Source: Ramlibacter sp. WS9 (GTDB lineage: Bacteria > Pseudomonadota > Gammaproteobacteria > Burkholderiales > Burkholderiaceae_C). Taken from it: a stretch of 64,000 nt of DNA. Shown here one piece after another: positions 15,685-24,088 of this stretch. Numbering within the stretch: position 1 is the first letter of the stretch; the number at the start of each line of letters is the position of its first letter. A program made the translations under genes and the position numbers. The stretch covers positions 62,001 through 126,000 of the forward strand of contig NZ_RKMB01000012.1 of the NCBI RefSeq assembly GCF_003797765.1, in the 5' to 3' direction. A model generated the notes under the pieces. It saw only the letters and a program-made list of their open reading frames with translations, was not told the origin of the DNA and did not search any database.

Positions 15685-17073
15685 CTAGCGGGCGATCGCT
15701 TCCTCACGCGCAGCGAAGGCGCGAAGCAGCTTGGCGTGGATGTCGCCGAAGCCCCCGTTGCTCATGCACAGGATGTGGTCGCCCGGCTGGGCGGCCTGCG
15801 CCAATTCCCGCACCAGTTCATCGATGGATCCGCTCACGCGGCCCCTGCCACCCATCGGTGCCATCACCTGGGCCGCGTCCCAGTCCAGCCCCCCGCTGTG
15901 GCAGTACGCGATGTCGGCCTGCTCCAGGCTCCAGGGCAGTTGCGACTTCATCGCGCCGAGCTTCATCGTGTTGCTGCGAGGCTCGAACACCGCGATGATC
16001 CGCTGCGCGCCGACCTTGCGCCGCAGCCCGTCGACAGTGGTGCGGATCGCCGTCGGGTGATGGGCGAAGTCGTCGTACACCGTGATGCCGGCCACGGTGC
16101 CCCGCACTTCCATGCGGCGCTTGACGTTGCGAAATTCTCCCAGGGCGCGGGCGGCGGCCTCGGGGGCCACGCCCACGTGCGCGGCCGCGGCGATCGCGGC
16201 CAAGGCGTTGAGCTGGTTGTGCACGCCGCCCAGGTCCCATTCGACGCGGCCGGAGGCACGGCCGCCTTCCATCACGTCGAAGCGGTGCGGCTCGCCCTGG
16301 GCGCTGTAGTCGCTGATGGCTGCACCGAAGCTGCGCTGCTCGCTCCAGCAGCCCATGTGGAGGACGCGTGAAAGGCTCTCTTCCAATCCGTTGAAAATGA
16401 CGCGGCCGGTCGATGGCACCGTGCGTACCAGGTGGTGGAACTGGCGCTCGATCGCCGCCAGGTCGTCGAAGATGTCGGCGTGGTCGTACTCCAGGTTGTT
16501 CAGCACCGCGGTGCGCGGACGGTAATGGACAAACTTGCTGCGCTTGTCGAAGAAGGCGGTGTCGTATTCGTCGGCCTCGATGACGAAGCAGTTTCCTTTT
16601 CCCTGGCGGGCTGAGATGCCGAAGTTGGTCGGCACGCCGCCCACGAGGAAGCCGGGCTGCAGGCCGGCGTGTTCGAGAATCCAGGCAAGCATCGACGAGG
16701 TGCTGGTCTTGCCGTGCGTGCCGGCCACCGCCAGAACGTGCCGGCCCTGGAGCACATGTTCCGAAAGCCATTGCGGGCCGCTGGTGTACGCAAGGCCGCC
16801 GTCGAGGATGGCTTCCATCAGCGGATAGCGCGCGCTGCCATCGGGCTTGCGGGCGCGCGAGACCACGTTGCCAACGACCCAGACGTCTGCCTTCTGCGAA
16901 AGCTGATCGGCGCCGAAGCCTTCGATGAGTTCGATGCCGAGCGCGCGCAACTGGTCGCTCATCGGCGGATACACCCCGGCGTCGCAGCCGGTGACTTTGT
17001 GCCCGGCTTCGCGGGCCAGTGCGGCCAAGCCTCCCATGAATGTGCCGCAAATGCCGAGGATGTGGATATGCAT
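15685..17073 (-). CDS. mpl: UDP-N-acetylmuramate:L-Ala-gamma-D-Glu-meso-DAP ligase
   Basis: A 462-residue Mur-ligase-family enzyme that reattaches recycled murein tripeptide to UDP-MurNAc. Seen: HILGICGTFMGGLA at the start (Mpl signature, differing from MurC), the ATP loop GTHGKTSTSSMLA, IEADEYDTAFFDKRSKF, and EPRSNTMKLG near the C-terminus. Length fits Mpl. The start at 17073 gives the exact family N-terminus. It is transcribed divergently from the hypothetical gene at 17158. Confidence 0.96.
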   Translation of the reverse strand: MHIHILGICGTFMGGLAALAREAGHKVTGCDAGVYPPMSDQLRALGIELIEGFGADQLSQKADVWVVGNVVSRARKPDGSARYPLMEAILDGGLAYTSGPQWLSEHVLQGRHVLAVAGTHGKTSTSSMLAWILEHAGLQPGFLVGGVPTNFGISARQGKGNCFVIEADEYDTAFFDKRSKFVHYRPRTAVLNNLEYDHADIFDDLAAIERQFHHLVRTVPSTGRVIFNGLEESLSRVLHMGCWSEQRSFGAAISDYSAQGEPHRFDVMEGGRASGRVEWDLGGVHNQLNALAAIAAAAHVGVAPEAAARALGEFRNVKRRMEVRGTVAGITVYDDFAHHPTAIRTTVDGLRRKVGAQRIIAVFEPRSNTMKLGAMKSQLPWSLEQADIAYCHSGGLDWDAAQVMAPMGGRGRVSGSIDELVRELAQAAQPGDHILCMSNGGFGDIHAKLLRAFAAREEAIAR

Positions 17074-17157
17074 GCCGCAATTATCGGCGGGGCCCTGCCG
17101 GGCACGGCGCACGAGCCGTAACTTCCACATCCGTTTATCCATGCAGAATCGGCTCCC

Positions 17158-17751
17158 ATGGACAGCGTGAAACTGGAAATCGCCGCGACGGCCGCGCGGA
17201 TGGTTGTGGAGGAGGGCCTTGAATACGGCCCGGCCAAGCGCCGCGCGGTGCGCCAGCTGGGACTGAACGCGCGCAGCGCATTGCCGGACAACGATGCCAT
17301 CGAGGGTGCAGTCCGTGAATACATCGAGTTGTTCTGCGCCGATACCCAACCGGCCGAGCTTGCCGCCCTGCGCAAACTGGCCCTGACCTGGATGGAACGC
17401 CTGGCGCAGTTCCGGCCGTATCTGGGCGGCGCCGTCTGGCATGGCACCGCGACCCGGCTGTCCGATATCTATATCCAGCTGTTTTGCGACGATCCGAAGT
17501 CGGCCGAGATGGCCCTCGTCGACAACAAGGTGGACTATGAGGCGCGGACCGTCACCGGATTCAACGGCGATTCGGTGGAGGCCCTGAGCCTGTCCAGCAT
17601 CAGCCGCGAGCTGGGGGAGCCGATCGGCGTGCACCTCATGATCTACGACCACGACGACGTGCGCGGCGCCCTGAAGCGCGACGCCAAGGGCCGTGCTCCG
17701 CGCGGCGACATCGCCGCCGTGCGCGCGCTGGTGGAAAATGGCGTGGCATGA
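17158..17751 (+). CDS. Conserved hypothetical protein next to mpl
   Basis: A 197-residue soluble protein. The N-terminal 40 residues (ARMVVEEGLEYGPAKRRAVRQLGL) are helical and basic. The middle has a segment FRPYLGGAVWHGTATRLSDIYIQLFCDDPKSAEMALVDNKVDYE that looks like a nucleotidyltransferase-type strand-helix pattern, without a clear catalytic motif. I recall such genes beside mpl in related bacteria, but no function is established from the sequence. It overlaps the thioredoxin gene by four bases, so both are translated from one message. Confidence 0.65.
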   Translation: MDSVKLEIAATAARMVVEEGLEYGPAKRRAVRQLGLNARSALPDNDAIEGAVREYIELFCADTQPAELAALRKLALTWMERLAQFRPYLGGAVWHGTATRLSDIYIQLFCDDPKSAEMALVDNKVDYEARTVTGFNGDSVEALSLSSISRELGEPIGVHLMIYDHDDVRGALKRDAKGRAPRGDIAAVRALVENGVA

Positions 17752-18320
17752 CGCCATCTGCCGACACACCCACCATTTCCGCTCGTCCCGCTGGACCGGG
17801 CCGTCGCCGCTTTCTTCTCTACGGCGGTGTGGCCGCGGCAGCTGCAGCGGCCGGGGCGGGTGCTGCGTGGTGGAAATTCCAGGCCGCAGGTACCGGACGT
17901 GCCGCCGCCGATGCACTTTGGGCGCTCAGTTTCGACACACCAGCCGGTGCCACCTTGGCCATGCAGTCGCTGCGCGGCAAACCCTTGGTGTTGAACTTCT
18001 GGGCCACCTGGTGCCCGCCGTGCGTCGAAGAGTTGCCGCTGCTGGACGCCTTCTACAAGCAAAACGCTTCTAAAAGCTGGCAAGTTGTGGGCTTGGCGAT
18101 CGATCAGCCGAGTGCCGTTCGCAAATTCCTGGAGCGCACGCCGGTCAGCTTTCCCATCGGCATGGCCGGCATGGGCGGTACTGACCTGGGGCACGCTTTC
18201 GGCAACCTCGCGGGTGGGCTGCCTTTCACAGTCGTACTGGGCGCCGGCGGGGACGTGCTGCAGCGTAAAATGGGCCGCATCACGCCCGCCGACCTGGCGA
18301 TGTGGACCCAGGTCGGGTAG
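17748..18320 (+). CDS. TlpA-family periplasmic thioredoxin
   Basis: A 190-residue thiol-disulfide oxidoreductase. An N-terminal RRRFLLYGG followed by an Ala-rich hydrophobic stretch looks like a twin-arginine-type signal or anchor (about residues 22-45). The thioredoxin fold has FWATWCPPCVEELPLLDAF, with the WCPPC active site near residue 87, and a cis-Pro in GGLPFTV. Such proteins keep periplasmic cysteines reduced, often for cytochrome c maturation. It overlaps the preceding gene by four bases. In many Burkholderiales, aroQ follows this gene before accB; here it is missing. Confidence 0.88.
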   Translation: MTPSADTPTISARPAGPGRRRFLLYGGVAAAAAAAGAGAAWWKFQAAGTGRAAADALWALSFDTPAGATLAMQSLRGKPLVLNFWATWCPPCVEELPLLDAFYKQNASKSWQVVGLAIDQPSAVRKFLERTPVSFPIGMAGMGGTDLGHAFGNLAGGLPFTVVLGAGGDVLQRKMGRITPADLAMWTQVG

Positions 18321-18414
18321 CGTGGCGGGCCTTCCGGGCCTGCATCAAGCGGGCCGCAGCGTCAAGTCCGGCGCTGAAAAAATAAACTAAAAAGAGCGAA
18401 GAAGCGCAAAGTAA

Positions 18415-18436
18415 GCGAATTTTGCTGTAAATTCGC
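18415..18436. promoter_or_regulatory. Inverted repeat upstream of accB, possible operator
   Basis: GCGAATTT at 18415-18422 and AAATTCGC at 18429-18436 are perfect 8-bp arms around a 6-bp spacer, 32 bases before accB. The surroundings are unusually A/T-rich for this window, as expected of a promoter. The spacing and symmetry suit a dimeric regulator; which one is unknown. Confidence 0.4.
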
Positions 18437-18468
18437 CTTCCTTTCGTTAAGCACGCGTTGGAGAGCAC

Positions 18469-18924
18469 ATGGACTTGCGCAAACTCAAGACGTTGATCGA
18501 CCTGGTGTCGGAATCCAACGTTTCTGAACTCGAGATCACCGAGGCGGAAGGCAAGGTACGCATTGTGAAGGGCGGCGGTGCCGTCGTGTATCAAGCCGCC
18601 CCTGCGGTGATGGGTGCCCCGGCCCTGGCAGCGCCGCAAGCGGCACCGGTCGCGGCAGCGCCGGTTCCCGCAGCGGCCGAAGTGCCGAGTGGCCACATCG
18701 TCAAGTCGCCTATGGTCGGCACGTTCTACCGTTCTTCCAGCCCCGGCGCCAAACCCTTCGTCGAGATCGGCACCCAGGTCAAGGAAGGCGAGACGATCTG
18801 CATCATCGAGGCGATGAAGATCCTCAACGAGATCGAGACCGACAAGTCCGGCACGATCACGAAGATCCTGTGCGAGAACGGCCAGGCCGTCGAATACGGG
18901 CAGCCGCTGTTCGTGGTCGAGTGA
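18469..18924 (+). CDS. accB: Biotin carboxyl carrier protein of acetyl-CoA carboxylase
   Basis: A 151-residue BCCP that carries biotin between the carboxylase and transferase sites in the first step of fatty acid synthesis. An N-terminal domain (about 1-45), an Ala/Pro hinge (about 46-72) and a C-terminal biotinyl domain are visible. The biotin Lys is in EAMKI near residue 117, and the protruding thumb region ([13 protein letters not shown]) is present. GAGAG-type ribosome site before the ATG. Followed by accC after a 119-base gap that holds a G/C-rich repeat. Confidence 0.97.
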   Translation: MDLRKLKTLIDLVSESNVSELEITEAEGKVRIVKGGGAVVYQAAPAVMGAPALAAPQAAPVAAAPVPAAAEVPSGHIVKSPMVGTFYRSSSPGAKPFVEIGTQVKEGETICIIEAMKILNEIETDKSGTITKILCENGQAVEYGQPLFVVE

Positions 18925-18926
18925 AT

Positions 18927-19020
18927 GAGCTCCCCCCCGAAGCGCCTCCGGCGCCTCCCCCTCAAGGGGGCGCATCCAGCGGCCCGGCAAAGCCGGTCCC
19001 GCGGGTGCTCCCGAATGGCT
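18927..19020 (-). repeat. G/C-rich palindromic repeat between accB and accC
   Basis: The block begins GAGCTCCCCCCCGAAGCG and contains CCCCCTCAAGGGGG and GGCCCGGCAAAGCCGG hairpins. It ends at CCCGAATGGC. The copy at 36822-36914 aligns across its length. Read on the minus strand it resembles the blocks at 8108 and 31090. It sits inside the accB-accC message, where it could act as a stability or attenuation element. Confidence 0.65.
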
Positions 19021-19043
19021 TAGCGCGGCCCCACGGAGATTGA

Positions 19044-20393
19044 ATGTTCAAGAAGATTCTTGTCGCCAACCGAGGCGAAATCGCGCTGCGCATCCAGCGG
19101 GCGTGCCGCGAACTCGGGGTCAAGGCCGTCATGGTCTATTCCGAAGCCGATCGCGAAGCCAAGTACGTCAAGCTGGCCGAAGAAGCCGTGTGTATCGGCC
19201 CGCCGCCGTCGCCCCAGAGCTACCTCAACATGCCGGCGATCATCTCGGCCGCCGAAGTGACGGACGCGGAGGCGATCCACCCGGGTTACGGCTTCCTGTC
19301 CGAGAACGCCGACTTCGCCGAGCGCGTCGAAAAGAGCGGCTTCCAGTTCATCGGCCCGACGCCCGACAACATCCGCACGATGGGCGACAAGGTGTCGGCC
19401 AAGCAGGCCATGATCAAGGCGGGCGTGCCTTGCGTGCCGGGGTCCGAGGGCGAGCTGCCGGATGACCCGGTCATCATCCGCCGTACCGCCAAGGCCGTCG
19501 GCTACCCGGTGATCATCAAGGCCGCCGGCGGCGGCGGCGGGCGCGGCATGCGCGTGGTTCACACGGAAGCGGCGCTGATCAATGCGGTGCAGATGACCAA
19601 GGCCGAAGCCGGCGCCGCGTTCGGCAATCCGGCGGTGTACATGGAGAAATTCCTCCAGAACCCGCGCCACATCGAAATCCAGATCCTGGCCGACAAGCAC
19701 AGGAACGCCGTGTACCTGGGCGAGCGCGACTGCTCCATGCAGCGGCGCCACCAGAAGGTGATCGAGGAGGCGCCGGCCCCGGGCATTCCGCGCAAGCTGA
19801 TCGAGAAGATCGGCGAGCGCTGCGTCGCCGCCTGCAAGAAGATCGGTTACCGCGGCGCCGGCACCTTCGAGTTCCTCTACGAGAACGGCGAGTTCTACTT
19901 CATCGAGATGAACACCCGTGTGCAGGTGGAGCATCCAGTCACCGAGCTGATCAGCGGTGTCGACATCGTCAAGACGCAGATCATGGTGGCGGCCGGTGAG
20001 AAACTGCCTTTCGCCCAGCGCGATATCGTGCTGCGCGGCCACGCGATCGAGTGCCGCGTGAATGCGGAAGACCCGTACAAGTTCGTGCCGTCGCCGGGCC
20101 GCATCACGATGTGGCACGCGCCCGGCGGGCCGGGCGTGCGGGTCGACTCCCATGTCTACACGAACTACTTCGTCCCGCCGAACTACGACTCGATGATCGG
20201 CAAGATCATCGTGCACGGCGACACGCGCGAGCAGGCGCTGGCCCGCATGCGCACGGCGCTGCTGGAGACGGTGGTGGAAGGCATCAACACCAACATCCCG
20301 CTGCACCGCGAGCTGATGGTCGATGCCAAGTTCATGGACGGCGGCACCAACATCCACTACCTGGAAGAGTGGCTGTCGCATCACAAACGGTAG
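19044..20393 (+). CDS. accC: Biotin carboxylase subunit of acetyl-CoA carboxylase
   Basis: A 449-residue ATP-grasp enzyme that carboxylates the biotin of AccB. Seen: [14 protein letters not shown], the glycine-rich ATP loop [42 protein letters not shown] with the catalytic Arg and metal Glu, and [14 protein letters not shown]. Full family length. It follows accB in the standard operon and precedes prmA by nine bases. Confidence 0.98.
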   Translation: MFKKILVANRGEIALRIQRACRELGVKAVMVYSEADREAKYVKLAEEAVCIGPPPSPQSYLNMPAIISAAEVTDAEAIHPGYGFLSENADFAERVEKSGFQFIGPTPDNIRTMGDKVSAKQAMIKAGVPCVPGSEGELPDDPVIIRRTAKAVGYPVIIKAAGGGGGRGMRVVHTEAALINAVQMTKAEAGAAFGNPAVYMEKFLQNPRHIEIQILADKHRNAVYLGERDCSMQRRHQKVIEEAPAPGIPRKLIEKIGERCVAACKKIGYRGAGTFEFLYENGEFYFIEMNTRVQVEHPVTELISGVDIVKTQIMVAAGEKLPFAQRDIVLRGHAIECRVNAEDPYKFVPSPGRITMWHAPGGPGVRVDSHVYTNYFVPPNYDSMIGKIIVHGDTREQALARMRTALLETVVEGINTNIPLHRELMVDAKFMDGGTNIHYLEEWLSHHKR

Positions 20394-20402
20394 CCCGGTG
20401 TG

Positions 20403-21284
20403 ATGTTCGAACTCAGCTTGCTGTGTCCCGAGGACAAGGTCGAAACCCTCTGCGACGCCCTCGATGCGCTCGATGCGCTGAGTGTTTCGGTGGAGGACGC
20501 CGACGCGCAGACCGACGCCGAGCAGGCGCTCTTCGGCGAGCCTGGCATGCCGCCGCCGAAGGAAGGCTGGCAGCGCTCCCGCGTGCTGGCCCTGTTCGGC
20601 ACGGAGCCCGATGCACGGGACGCTTCGCGGCTGCTTGAGCTGCAGGACTTTTTCGGCGGCTGCAAGCTGCTGGGCATCGCGCCGGTGGCCGACCAGGATT
20701 GGGTCCGCCTGACGCAATCGCAGTTCGTGCCGGTTTCCATCACGCCCGAATTCTGGATCGTGCCGACGTGGCATGAACCGCCCGCGCAGGCCCGGCAGAT
20801 TATCCGGCTCGACCCCGGCCTCGCATTCGGCACCGGCACGCACCCGACCACGCGCATGTGCCTGCGCTGGATTGCGCGTCACGGCACGCAGGGCCAGCGC
20901 GTGCTCGACTACGGTTGCGGCTCGGGCATTCTGGCGATCGGCGCGGCCCGCTTCGGCGCGGCGCAGATCGATGCGGTGGACATCGACCCGGCGGCCGTGC
21001 AGTCCACGCTGGACAACGCCAAGGCAAACGACGTGGAACTCAATGCCGGGTTGCCCGACAAGGCGCATGGCCAGTACCAGACGGTGTTGGCGAACATCCT
21101 GGCCACACCGCTGAAGGTGCTGGCACCGCTGTTGTGCGCCCACGTTGCGCCGGGCGGCTCGCTCGTGCTGGCGGGCATCCTGGAGCGCCAGGCCGGCGAG
21201 CTGACAGCCGCGTACGCCCCGCATGGGCGTCTCGAAGTTTCCGACACCGAGGACGGCTGGGTGCTCATGACCGCCCAGTTCTAG
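20403..21284 (+). CDS. prmA: Ribosomal protein L11 methyltransferase
   Basis: A 293-residue SAM-dependent methyltransferase that trimethylates ribosomal protein L11. Seen: the L11-binding N-terminal domain (about 1-90), PGLAFGTGTHPTTRMCLRW, the SAM loop LDYGCGSGILAIGA, VDIDPAAV and the NILATPL (N-I/L-L-A type) motif. A GTG directly before the chosen ATG is also possible. It closes the accB-accC-prmA run. Confidence 0.95.
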   Translation: MFELSLLCPEDKVETLCDALDALDALSVSVEDADAQTDAEQALFGEPGMPPPKEGWQRSRVLALFGTEPDARDASRLLELQDFFGGCKLLGIAPVADQDWVRLTQSQFVPVSITPEFWIVPTWHEPPAQARQIIRLDPGLAFGTGTHPTTRMCLRWIARHGTQGQRVLDYGCGSGILAIGAARFGAAQIDAVDIDPAAVQSTLDNAKANDVELNAGLPDKAHGQYQTVLANILATPLKVLAPLLCAHVAPGGSLVLAGILERQAGELTAAYAPHGRLEVSDTEDGWVLMTAQF

Positions 21285-21327
21285 GCCTTGGGATGACGCG
21301 GCGCCCGCTGGCTACAATCGCGGGCAC

Positions 21328-22290
21328 ATGAGCCTGATCACGCGCTGCCCCGCCTGCGGGACGATGTTCAAAGTCGTGCCGGACCAACTCAGGATCTCCG
21401 AAGGCTGGGTGCGCTGCGGCCACTGCGCCGACGTCTTCGACGCTTCCGCGAACCTGCAGGCCGAAGCGCCGCCGACCGCAGATGCTTCCGTCACCGAGCC
21501 CGACCCGCTGCCCGTCGCATACGCGGCCACGCCCGCGCGCGAAAACGGGGGCGAGTCCCAGGGCTTCGCTTCCTCCCAGAACATCGAGTCGGGCTACAGT
21601 ATTTCACTCGACCCGCTCGATTCGCAGCAGCTCGAAGCCGAGGCGCGTGCGCTGCGCGAGACGCCGCTGGACCAGCCTTTCGAGTTGCGCCGGCAGGACG
21701 ACGGCGGTATCTCCGAATCCCGGCCGGCGCGGTTCGAACCCGTGCGCGAGCCCGAGCCGGAACTGCACGACCTTTCGTTCGTGCGCGAGGCCCGCAGTCA
21801 GGAATTCTGGCGCCGCCGCGGCGTTCGCGCCGCCCTGGTGCTGCTTCTCGTCGGTCTTGCGCTGCTGTTGGCCGCGCAGGTTGGCGTCCATGACCGCGAC
21901 CGGCTCGCTGCAACCCACCCGGCCCTGCGCCCCTGGCTGGCCGGGCTGTGCGGGCCGCTCGATTGCAAGATTTCACCGCCGCGCCAGATCGACACCATCG
22001 TCATCGACAGCTCCTCGTTCAACAAGCTGCGCAGCGACGCCTACCGGCTCAACTTCACCGTGAAGAACCAGGCGCCCATGCCGGTGGCGATGCCGGCGCT
22101 GGAACTGACCCTGACCGACGTGCAAGACCAGCCGGTCGTGCGGCGCGTGCTCACCCCCGCCGAATTGGGGGCCGCCGCGGGCGTCATCGCCCCCGCCGCC
22201 GAGTGGTCCGGTTCCGTGGCGCTCGCGGTATCGGCCAACGGGTCGGGCGCGCGCATTGCGGGCTACCGCCTGTTGGCTTTCTATCCCTGA
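21328..22290 (+). CDS. Zinc-ribbon and DUF3426 membrane protein
   Basis: A 320-residue protein. Residues 1-37 are an MJ0042-type zinc ribbon with Cys at 7, 10, 30 and 33 (CPACG...CGHC). A long acidic, Pro-rich linker follows. One transmembrane segment is at about 170-190 (ALVLLLVGLALLLAAQVGV). The periplasmic C-terminal part (about 200-320) is a DUF3426 beta-sandwich (LNFTVKNQAPMPVAMPALELTLTD). The function is unknown. In Burkholderiales this gene regularly sits behind prmA, and the spacing here fits. Confidence 0.85.
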   Translation: MSLITRCPACGTMFKVVPDQLRISEGWVRCGHCADVFDASANLQAEAPPTADASVTEPDPLPVAYAATPARENGGESQGFASSQNIESGYSISLDPLDSQQLEAEARALRETPLDQPFELRRQDDGGISESRPARFEPVREPEPELHDLSFVREARSQEFWRRRGVRAALVLLLVGLALLLAAQVGVHDRDRLAATHPALRPWLAGLCGPLDCKISPPRQIDTIVIDSSSFNKLRSDAYRLNFTVKNQAPMPVAMPALELTLTDVQDQPVVRRVLTPAELGAAAGVIAPAAEWSGSVALAVSANGSGARIAGYRLLAFYP

Positions 22291-22309
22291 CTCAACTCAA
22301 AGAAAATTT

Positions 22310-23191
22310 ATGGCAGCGATCATCTGCGGCTCCCTGGCCTTCGACACCATCATGACTTTCGAGGGCCGCTTCGCCGAGCAGATCCTGCCCGACCAGCTGC
22401 ACATCCTGAACGTGTCGTTCCTGGTGCCGGCGCTGCGCCGCGACTTCGGCGGATGTGCCGGCAACATCGCCTACAGCCTCAAGCTCCTGGGCGGCAACCC
22501 GCTGCCGATGGCGACAGTGGGTAGCGACGGGGCGGATTACCTTGCGCGCCTGAAGACGCTGGGCATCGATGCGCAGTACGTGCGCCAGGTGGATGACACC
22601 TACACCGCGCAGGCGATGATCATGACGGACCGCGACAACAACCAGATCACCGCGTTCCACCCGGGCGCGATGATGCAGGCCCACATCACGCGCATCGAGC
22701 CGCGCGCCGACGTCAAGCTGGGCATCATCTCGCCCGACGGCCGCGACGCAATGCTGCAGCATGCGCAGCAGTTCAAGGCCGCCGGCATCCCGTTCGTGTT
22801 CGACCCGGGCCAGGGCCTGCCGATGTTCGACGGGCCGGAGCTCGCCAATTTCATCGACCAGGCGACCTGGGTGACGGTGAACGACTACGAAGGCAAGATG
22901 CTGAGCGACCGCACAGGTTGGAGCAGCGCGGAAATTTCCAAACGCGTCCAGGGCTTGGTCGTCACACTGGGCGGCGAGGGGTGCGAAGTCTGGATCGGCG
23001 GGGAGAAAACGATCGTCCCGCCCGTGAAGGCGGCTTCGATTGTCGATCCCACGGGTTGCGGCGATGCCTGGCGCGGCGCGCTGCTCCACGGACTGGAGCA
23101 AGGCTGGTCTCTCGCGAAGTGCGCCGAACTGGGCAACCGCGTCGGCGCGACCAAGATCGCCAGCCGCGGGCCGCAGAACTACACGCTCTAG
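22310..23191 (+). CDS. PfkB-family carbohydrate/adenosine kinase
   Basis: A 293-residue ribokinase-fold kinase. Seen: the GSLAFDTIMTFEGRF entry, the FGGCAGNIAYSLKLLGG substrate motif (PfkB signature 1), and the DPTGCGDAWRGALLHGL anion hole with the catalytic Asp (signature 2). It resembles proteins annotated as adenosine kinase in related genomes, but the substrate cannot be settled from motifs. The ATG follows an A-rich leader (AAAGAAAATTT) with only a weak ribosome site. Its 3' end overlaps the convergent SDR gene by four bases. Confidence 0.88.
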   Translation: MAAIICGSLAFDTIMTFEGRFAEQILPDQLHILNVSFLVPALRRDFGGCAGNIAYSLKLLGGNPLPMATVGSDGADYLARLKTLGIDAQYVRQVDDTYTAQAMIMTDRDNNQITAFHPGAMMQAHITRIEPRADVKLGIISPDGRDAMLQHAQQFKAAGIPFVFDPGQGLPMFDGPELANFIDQATWVTVNDYEGKMLSDRTGWSSAEISKRVQGLVVTLGGEGCEVWIGGEKTIVPPVKAASIVDPTGCGDAWRGALLHGLEQGWSLAKCAELGNRVGATKIASRGPQNYTL

Positions 23192-23955
23192 CCGCGCGCC
23201 AGCGTCACGCCGCCATCCACCACGATGGTCTCTCCCACCACATAGTCACCGGCCCGCGAAGCGAGGTAGATCGCGACGCCGGCCATGTCCTCGTCCGTGC
23301 CGATGCGGCCGGCCGGGATGCGCTGCGCCACTTCGTCGCCGTGGTCGCGCGCGTCGCGGTTCATGTCGGACGCGAATGCGCCGGGCGCGATGCCGCTGAC
23401 CACGATGTTGTCCTTCACCAGCCGTAGCGACATGCGCTTGGTCAGGTGGATGAGGCCGGCCTTGCTGGCGGCATATGAATAGGTTTCCTGCGGGTTGACA
23501 GACACGCCGTCGATCGACGCGATGTTGATCACCTTGGCGGGCTTGCCCTTGCCGCCCTTGCGCAACTGCTCGTACAGCGCCTGGGTCAGGAAGAACGGTG
23601 ACTTGACGTTCAGGTCCATCACCTTGTCCCAGCCCTTTTCCGGGAAGGTGTCGAAGGATTCGCCCCAGGCCGCACCCGCGTTGTTGACCAGGATGTCCAG
23701 GCTGTCTTCCCTGGCGCCGTAGGCCGCGGCCAGCGCCTTGGCGCCGTCGACCGTCGACACGTCGGCCGGCAGCGAGACGCAGGGGCCGAGCGCCGACAGC
23801 TCCTTGACCGTGTCGTCGCAGGCGGCGGCCTTGCGCGACGAGATGTAGACGCGCGCACCCTGGGTCAGGAAGCCGCGGGCGATCATGCGGCCGATGCCGC
23901 GCGAGCCGCCGGTGATGAGGGCGGTGCGGCCCTTGAGGGAAAAGAGGTCGTTCAT
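23188..23955 (-). CDS. Short-chain dehydrogenase/reductase
   Basis: A 255-residue classical SDR. Seen: TGGSRGIGRMIA cofactor loop, VNNAGAAWG, the catalytic Ser in INIASIDG, and the YSYAASK catalytic Tyr and Lys. The C-terminus DYVVGETIVVDGGVTL is typical. It resembles RhlG-type NADPH-dependent 3-oxoacyl reductases. The acyl substrate is not predictable. The gene is single on its strand between two plus-strand genes. Confidence 0.85.
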   Translation of the reverse strand: MNDLFSLKGRTALITGGSRGIGRMIARGFLTQGARVYISSRKAAACDDTVKELSALGPCVSLPADVSTVDGAKALAAAYGAREDSLDILVNNAGAAWGESFDTFPEKGWDKVMDLNVKSPFFLTQALYEQLRKGGKGKPAKVINIASIDGVSVNPQETYSYAASKAGLIHLTKRMSLRLVKDNIVVSGIAPGAFASDMNRDARDHGDEVAQRIPAGRIGTDEDMAGVAIYLASRAGDYVVGETIVVDGGVTLARG

Positions 23956-24088
23956 GGGCGGTTCCTTGGGTGGTGATGCCGCAGGTTAGCGCCGCGCCGC
24001 CCGCCGGCCAATCACCTGGATGACACCGGCCGCCGCAGAGGCTAGGATGTGCGGCGGCCGTCCCGGCTCATCCACACAAGGAAAACCC

